Source of the DNA: Streptomyces laurentii
GTDB lineage: Bacteria > Actinomycetota > Actinomycetes > Streptomycetales > Streptomycetaceae
Assembly (NCBI GenBank): GCA_002355495.1
Contig: AP017424.1
Coordinates: 3,720,001-3,784,000 of the forward strand
DNA: 64,000 bases
Direction: 5' to 3'
Below, one piece after another: positions 59,729 to 64,000 of this stretch. Position 1 is the first letter of the stretch; each line of letters starts with the position of its first letter. Position numbers and translations under genes: made by a program. The notes below the pieces were generated by a model that was not told the origin of the DNA, did not search any database, and saw only the letters and a list, made by a program, of their open reading frames with translations.

Positions 59729-60388
59729 GTGCGCGAAGAAGGAAAAATCAGGGTTTTTCTGCTGGATGACCACGAAGTCGTCCGGCGCGGCGTCCACGAG
59801 CTGCTCTCCGTGGAGGACGACATCGAGGTCGTCGGCGAGGCCGGCACGGCCGCGGACGCCCTGGTGAGGATTCCCGCGACCCGCCCCGACGTGGCGGTTC
59901 TCGACGTCCGGCTGCCGGACGGCAGCGGCGTCGAGGTGTGCCGCGAGGTGCGCTCCCAGGACGACGAGATCAACTGCCTGATGCTCACCTCGTACGCGGA
60001 CGACGAGGCGCTCTTCGACGCGATCATGGCAGGTGCCTCGGGGTACGTGCTCAAGGCCATCCGCGGCAACGAGCTCCTGAACGCGGTCCGCGACGTCGCC
60101 GCCGGCAAGTCGCTGCTCGACCCGGTGGCCACCGCGCGCGTCCTGGAGCGGCTGCGGGACGGCAACAGTCCCAAGCGCGACGACCGGCTCGCCAACCTGA
60201 CCGAGCAGGAGCGCAAGATCCTGGACCTGATCGGCGAGGGCCTGACCAACCGGGCCATCGGCGAGCGGCTCCACCTCGCGGAGAAGACCATCAAGAACTA
60301 CGTCTCCAGTCTGCTGTCGAAGCTGGGCATGGAGCGCCGCTCGCAGGCCGCCGCCTTCGTCGCCCGCATGCAGGCCGAGCGCCGCTGA
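59729..60388 (+). CDS. NarL/DevR-type response regulator
   Basis: A 219-residue two-component response regulator. The receiver domain has the acidic pair in FLLDDHEVVRRG, phospho-acceptor Asp59 in AVLDVRLPDGSG, and the Thr/Lys switch in MLTSYADDEA and GYVLKAIRGNEL. A LuxR-type helix-turn-helix follows (LTEQERKILDLIGEGLTNRA, IGERLHLAEKTIKNYVSSLL). The SYADDEALFDAIMAGASGYV and YVSSLLSKLGMERRSQAAAF patterns are close to DevR/DosR. No sensor kinase adjoins, so it is an orphan here. Start GTG 59729. Confidence 0.93.
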   Translation: MREEGKIRVFLLDDHEVVRRGVHELLSVEDDIEVVGEAGTAADALVRIPATRPDVAVLDVRLPDGSGVEVCREVRSQDDEINCLMLTSYADDEALFDAIMAGASGYVLKAIRGNELLNAVRDVAAGKSLLDPVATARVLERLRDGNSPKRDDRLANLTEQERKILDLIGEGLTNRAIGERLHLAEKTIKNYVSSLLSKLGMERRSQAAAFVARMQAERR

Positions 60389-60561
60389 CCCGCCGCTGAT
60401 CCACCGCTGATCCACTGCCGGGTCCCGGCCGGGTCCCGGCCGGGTTCGTCCGGAAGGGCGCGCTCGGGGGCATCGGGCCCGGTTTTCGGGACCTATGTCC
60501 CCGTCCATCCGGGGCAGGGGCCCCTTTCCCGACACGATGCTGGTGACGGACAGTGGACCCC

Positions 60562-61035
60562 ATGTCCACCGACCCCATGTCCGCCGAGGAGATCCGCGCC
60601 ATCGAGCTGCTGCGTCGTGTGTCCTACGGAAGAGTGGCCACGAGCATGCGGGCGATGCCGTTCGTCGCGCCCGCGCGCCACATCGTGACCGAGGGCTGTG
60701 TCCTCATCCGCATGCACCGGGGACTCGGCTACCACCGGGCGTGCAACGGCAGCGTCGTCGCGTACGGGGCGGACAACCTCAGCGCCGGCCCCGAGGAGCT
60801 GTGGTCCGTCCAGTTCACCGGCACCGCGCGGACCGTCGAGCCGACGGCCGAACAACTGGCGGCTTTCGGCACGACGCCGGACACCGTGGACGGCGAGCCC
60901 TACGACCCGGTCTACCTGCGCATCGACCCGCAGTTCGTCACCCTGCACACGATCGACTACCCGCACACGGCGGCCGGATCCGACCCCTCCGCGACCGCCG
61001 ATCCCGCCAAGCGACAGCTCCACCACGTAGCGTGA
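60562..61035 (+). CDS. Pyridoxamine 5'-phosphate oxidase-fold protein
   Basis: A protein of about 157 residues with the split-barrel PPOX fold of small actinobacterial flavin- or haem-binding proteins. It shows AIELLRRVSYGRVATSMRAM, PFVAPARHIVTEGCVLIRMH, YHRACNGSVVAYGADNLS and LWSVQFTGTARTVEPTAEQL in the usual order. DevR-type regulons often include such proteins, and it lies just after the response regulator. The start could be ATG 60562 or GTG 60553. Activity unknown. Confidence 0.85.
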   Translation: MSTDPMSAEEIRAIELLRRVSYGRVATSMRAMPFVAPARHIVTEGCVLIRMHRGLGYHRACNGSVVAYGADNLSAGPEELWSVQFTGTARTVEPTAEQLAAFGTTPDTVDGEPYDPVYLRIDPQFVTLHTIDYPHTAAGSDPSATADPAKRQLHHVA

Positions 61036-61050
61036 TCTAACATCTGCGGA

Positions 61051-62136
61051 GTGCCGCGCTCATCTGTACCCCCGGCCACCCCCGTGGCCGCCGCCCCGGC
61101 CCCGCCCGTCGGCGCCCTGCTGCGCCGTTACGCGGACGCGGGCGAGCCGCTGTCCTGCGAACCCGTCGCCCAGGGCCTGCTCAACCGCAGCTACCGGCTG
61201 GCCACCACCCGCGGCCACTACTTCCTCAAGCAGCACCTCGACGCCCCCACCGCCGACCGGGACACCATCGCCCGCCAGCACCGGGCCACCGAGCGGCTGC
61301 ACGCCCTCGGGCTGCCGGTCGCGCCGCCGCTGCCCGACGCCGCCGGCCGTACGGTCGCCGTCATCGGCGGCCACTGCTATGCCCTGCACCCCTGGATCGA
61401 CGGCCGGCACCGCGACGGCGCCCAGCTGTGCACCGCCGGGTCACGGCGCCTCGGCGCTCTCCTCGGACGTGTCCACACCGGCCTGGAACGGGTCATGGGC
61501 GCCCCCGTCCCGGCCCGGCGGACGGCGGGTTCCGGCCACACGCCGGAGACCGGGGCCGGGGCCGGGCACGAGAGCGCGCGGCCCGAGGACACGTTCCTGC
61601 TGATCGACGACCTGCTCCGGCTCGTCCGGAGCCGCCCCGCCCGCGACAGCTTCGACGAACTGGCCGAACACCGGCTCCGCGAGCGGCGGGTGCTGCTCGC
61701 CGCGCACGCCCACCGCCGCCCGCCGGCCCCCGCCGCGACCGGCTGGGTGCACGGCGACTTCCATCCCCTCAACCTGCTCTACCGGGGCGCCGAACCCGCC
61801 GCGATCGTCGACTGGGACCGGCTGGACGTCCGCCCGCGCGCCGAGGAGGCCGTCCGGGCCGCCGCGATCTTCTTCGTCCGGCCCACGGGGGAGCTGGCGC
61901 TCGACAAAGTACGGGCATATGCCAGGGCGTACCGGCGCGCGACGGGCGCGGACGGCGCCGAACTGGCCACGGCGGTCGACCGGGTGTGGTGGGAGCGCCT
62001 GAACGACTTCTGGACCCTGCGCTGGCGCTACCAGCTGGACGACCGAAGGGCCGACCCGCTGTTTCCGGCGGTGTCGGCCCTGGTGGTGTGGTGGACGCGC
62101 GCGTACCCGGCGGTGCGCGACGCGTTCACGGACTAG
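61051..62136 (+). CDS. APH-fold phosphotransferase
   Basis: A 361-residue protein of the aminoglycoside phosphotransferase/homoserine kinase type II fold. The catalytic loop is GWVHGDFHPLNLLYRGAEPA (Asp base, Asn ligand) and the metal motif is AIVDWDRLDVRP. The N-lobe has LLNRSYRLATTRGHYFLKQH with the likely ATP lysine. A Gly/Thr-rich insertion sits between lobes (residues 150-175). It ends 12 bp from the convergent kinase gene. Start GTG 61051, 15 bp after the PPOX gene. The substrate may be a small metabolite; resistance is not implied. Confidence 0.88.
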   Translation: MPRSSVPPATPVAAAPAPPVGALLRRYADAGEPLSCEPVAQGLLNRSYRLATTRGHYFLKQHLDAPTADRDTIARQHRATERLHALGLPVAPPLPDAAGRTVAVIGGHCYALHPWIDGRHRDGAQLCTAGSRRLGALLGRVHTGLERVMGAPVPARRTAGSGHTPETGAGAGHESARPEDTFLLIDDLLRLVRSRPARDSFDELAEHRLRERRVLLAAHAHRRPPAPAATGWVHGDFHPLNLLYRGAEPAAIVDWDRLDVRPRAEEAVRAAAIFFVRPTGELALDKVRAYARAYRRATGADGAELATAVDRVWWERLNDFWTLRWRYQLDDRRADPLFPAVSALVVWWTRAYPAVRDAFTD

Positions 62137-62148
62137 CTGATCGGCTGC

Positions 62149-63843
62149 TTACGAGGGGGTGCCGCCCGCGCCGCCCGCTCCGGCCGAGGCGCCCGTCGAG
62201 GTACCCGTACCGGACGTAGTGCCCGTCGAGGTACCCGTACCGGACGACGTGCCCGTGGACGTCCCCGTACCGGACGAAGTGCCCGTCGAGGTGCCCGTAC
62301 CGGAGGACGAGCCCGACGAGGAGCCGGTCGGGCCGCCGTCGCCGGTGCCCTCCGAGGTCCCCTCGCTGGTGCCCTCGCTCGCGCCCGTGCCACCGTCCGT
62401 CGAGGTCGTCGGCGGCGCGGTCGGCTCCTGGGTGGCCGGCGGCGCGGTCGTCGGGCGGTGCGACGGCCGGTAGGTCGGCTTCTGCCAGGACCCCTGACCG
62501 CCGTTCGACGAGGAGTCACCGGTGGTGCCCGAATCGGTCGACGGCTCGTCCGAGGGCTCGGTCGACGGGTCGTCCTTGCCCGGACTCGGCTTCTCGCTGC
62601 TGGCCGGCGGCTTGGTGTTGCCGTCGTCGGCCGGCTTGTCGGGCTGCATCGCGTACGCGACACCCGCGATGATCGCGATCAGCGCGAGCGCCACGAACAG
62701 CGCCAGCTTGCCGCGCCCGCCTCCCGGGCGTCCGCCCTGGTGACCGTAGCCGTCGGCCGGCACGTACCCGCCGGCCGCACCGTCGTCCCGGTTCATCGGC
62801 GGCAGGATCGGACCCTGCGCGGTCTCGTAGTGCGGCGGGTGCGCCATCGCCGTCGTCGCGGCGACGCCGCCGACCGGGGTGTGCGCGGTCTCGTGGGCCA
62901 TGACCGGGCCGGTGCTCCACTGCCCCGTGTGACTGCCCATGTCCTGGAGCATCTGGATGCCGTACTGGACCAGGCCGCGCATCTCCTCGGCGCTCTGGAA
63001 CCGGTCGTCCGGGTCCTTGGCGAGCGCGCGCATGGCGAGGCCGTCCAGCTCCGGCGGCGACCCGGGGGCCACCTCGGACGGCGGGATCGGGGTGTCCTGG
63101 ACGTGCTGGTAGACCACCGACAGCGGCGTCTCGCCGGTGAACGGGGGCCGCAGCGCGAGCAGTTCGTAGAGCAGACAGCCCGTCGCGTACAGGTCGGAGC
63201 GGTGGTCGACGGCCTTGCCGAGCGCCTGCTCCGGGGAGAGGTACTGCGGCGTGCCCATGACCATGCCGGTCTGCGTCATCGTCGACTGCGCGCCGTGCAG
63301 GGCGCGGGCGATGCCGAAGTCCATGACCTTGACGGCGCCGGAGTTGGTGATGATGACGTTGGCCGGCTTGATGTCCCGGTGCACGATGCCGTGCTGGTGG
63401 GAGTAGGCCAGCGCCTCCAGGACACCGGAGACGATGATCAGGGCCTGCTCGGGACCGGGCGCCTCGGCGCTGATCAGCAGGTCGCGGATGGTGCGGCCCT
63501 CGACCAGTTCCATGACGATGTACGGGACGGACTGGTCGCCGACGACGTCCTCGCCCGAGTCGTACACGGCCACGATCGCATGGTGGTTGAGACCCGCGAC
63601 CGACTGCGCCTCGCGCGTGAAGCGGGCCTTGGAGACGGGATCCTCGGCGAGGTCGGCGCGCAGCAGCTTCACGGCGACCGTGCGCCCGAGCCGGACGTCT
63701 TCAGCCGCGAACACCTCGGCCATGCCACCACGGCCCAGCCGGTGGGTCAGCCGGTAACGGCCGTCGCCGACGACGCCGCCGACGCCCCAGGACTCGGCCG
63801 CCGCGTCCGGCACACCGCCGCCTGCTCCGGATTCGGATGCCAT
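62149..63843 (-). CDS. PknB-type serine/threonine protein kinase
   Basis: A 564-residue membrane-anchored eukaryote-like kinase. The kinase domain (about residues 25-290) has GDGRYRLTHRLGRGGMAEVF, ATP lysine in TVAVKLLRADL, catalytic HRDIKPANVIITNSG, DFGIARALHG and the APE-type MGTPQYLSPEQALG. A juxtamembrane linker leads to one transmembrane helix (LALFVALALIAIIAGVAYAM, about residue 395). The outside part is about 150 residues of Ser/Thr/Pro/Gly-rich sequence with no PASTA domains, ending in four 10-residue repeats of the type SSGTGTSTGT. Start ATG 63843. It may sense the envelope, but no ligand domain is recognisable. Confidence 0.93.
   Translation of the reverse strand: MASESGAGGGVPDAAAESWGVGGVVGDGRYRLTHRLGRGGMAEVFAAEDVRLGRTVAVKLLRADLAEDPVSKARFTREAQSVAGLNHHAIVAVYDSGEDVVGDQSVPYIVMELVEGRTIRDLLISAEAPGPEQALIIVSGVLEALAYSHQHGIVHRDIKPANVIITNSGAVKVMDFGIARALHGAQSTMTQTGMVMGTPQYLSPEQALGKAVDHRSDLYATGCLLYELLALRPPFTGETPLSVVYQHVQDTPIPPSEVAPGSPPELDGLAMRALAKDPDDRFQSAEEMRGLVQYGIQMLQDMGSHTGQWSTGPVMAHETAHTPVGGVAATTAMAHPPHYETAQGPILPPMNRDDGAAGGYVPADGYGHQGGRPGGGRGKLALFVALALIAIIAGVAYAMQPDKPADDGNTKPPASSEKPSPGKDDPSTEPSDEPSTDSGTTGDSSSNGGQGSWQKPTYRPSHRPTTAPPATQEPTAPPTTSTDGGTGASEGTSEGTSEGTGDGGPTGSSSGSSSGTGTSTGTSSGTGTSTGTSSGTGTSTGTTSGTGTSTGASAGAGGAGGTPS
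62191..62310. repeat. Four 30-bp tandem repeats in the kinase tail
   Basis: Units start at 62191, 62221, 62251 and 62281 and share GCCCGTCGAGGTACCCGTAC with a few substitutions. Each codes in frame for ten residues of the extracytoplasmic tail, so copy-number change alters tail length only. Confidence 0.88.
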
Positions 63844-64000
63844 CAGTCCTCGCCGTCGGTCGTCTGTCGTGCCGTGTCCAGTCGTCACGCTACAGGCTCC
63901 GCACGACATCACGGTCCGCGATGGACCGGCCATCCAACTAGGGGAACGTACGCCTGTGCAAATCCGGTGGCGTCCGCTCGCCACCGGGCCCGTGCGGCCC

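Noticed and set aside
61051..62136. Aminoglycoside resistance gene
   Set aside because: The APH fold is shared by many metabolite kinases, and the context (PPOX protein, response regulator) gives no support for resistance.

Overview
The window is a high-GC actinobacterial chromosome segment, almost certainly Streptomyces. Evidence: strong G/C bias at third codon positions, GTG/TTG starts, a 24-residue bL37 ribosomal protein gene, a helix-turn-helix/DUF397 pair, a mycothiol-dependent-type enzyme, cobaltochelatase-type (aerobic) cobalamin genes, and an exact parS centromere site. Most of it is ordinary chromosomal core with small accessory islands. No tRNA, rRNA, insertion sequence, prophage or CRISPR array was seen.

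1-12.4 kb, cobalamin and cobalt block. It holds the 3' part of cobN, a small lipoprotein, an ABC-F ATPase that seems to start at CTG behind an orphan perfect palindrome, a DUF1648 membrane protein broken by a one-base deletion next to its GntR (YtrA-type) regulator, a histidine-phosphatase-like protein without its catalytic histidines, a cobalamin riboswitch driving cbtB-cbtA, a family 2 glycosyltransferase, bL37, and the cobL-cobM methyltransferase pair.

12.5-25 kb, mixed metabolic and envelope genes. It holds a flavin monooxygenase/FMN reductase operon, a universal stress protein, a decaying MerR-PP2C fusion, small membrane proteins and lipoproteins, DUF2630, an APC permease, a PhoX-type phosphatase and a von Willebrand A protein with a very long Glu/Pro/Ala linker.

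25-33.3 kb, housekeeping metG followed by an accessory island. The island has a 5'-truncated RHS gene ending in a papain-like toxin tip, a candidate immunity gene of visibly lower GC, a three-gene HTH/DUF397/DUF1266 operon, and an HTH protein followed by a nuclease-fold (Rpn-like) gene and a partial copy of that gene's 3' end.

33.3-55.5 kb, core genes. These are aspS, a PAS-GAF-SpoIIE-HATPase phosphatase, an AI-2E family transporter, a methyltransferase divergent from a UTRA-only plus GntR pair, pirin, SseB, a FadE5-type acyl-CoA dehydrogenase, M18 aminopeptidase, an NHL-thioredoxin protein, a repetitive surface protein with two membrane-associated partners, a nitrilase-family amidase, an MDMPI-type enzyme, and an MFS transporter with a GntR/FCD regulator.

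55.5-64 kb. A parS site sits in the terminator region beyond an E1alpha-E1beta-E2 2-oxoacid dehydrogenase operon. Then come a NarL/DevR-type response regulator, a PPOX-fold protein, an APH-fold phosphotransferase and a PknB-type kinase with a 30-bp repeat array. The parS site and this gene set suggest the right side of the window is origin-proximal.

Most convergent gene pairs are separated by long, nearly perfect GC-rich hairpins, listed as terminators. All assignments come from reading the sequence and from remembered family features; no searches were run.
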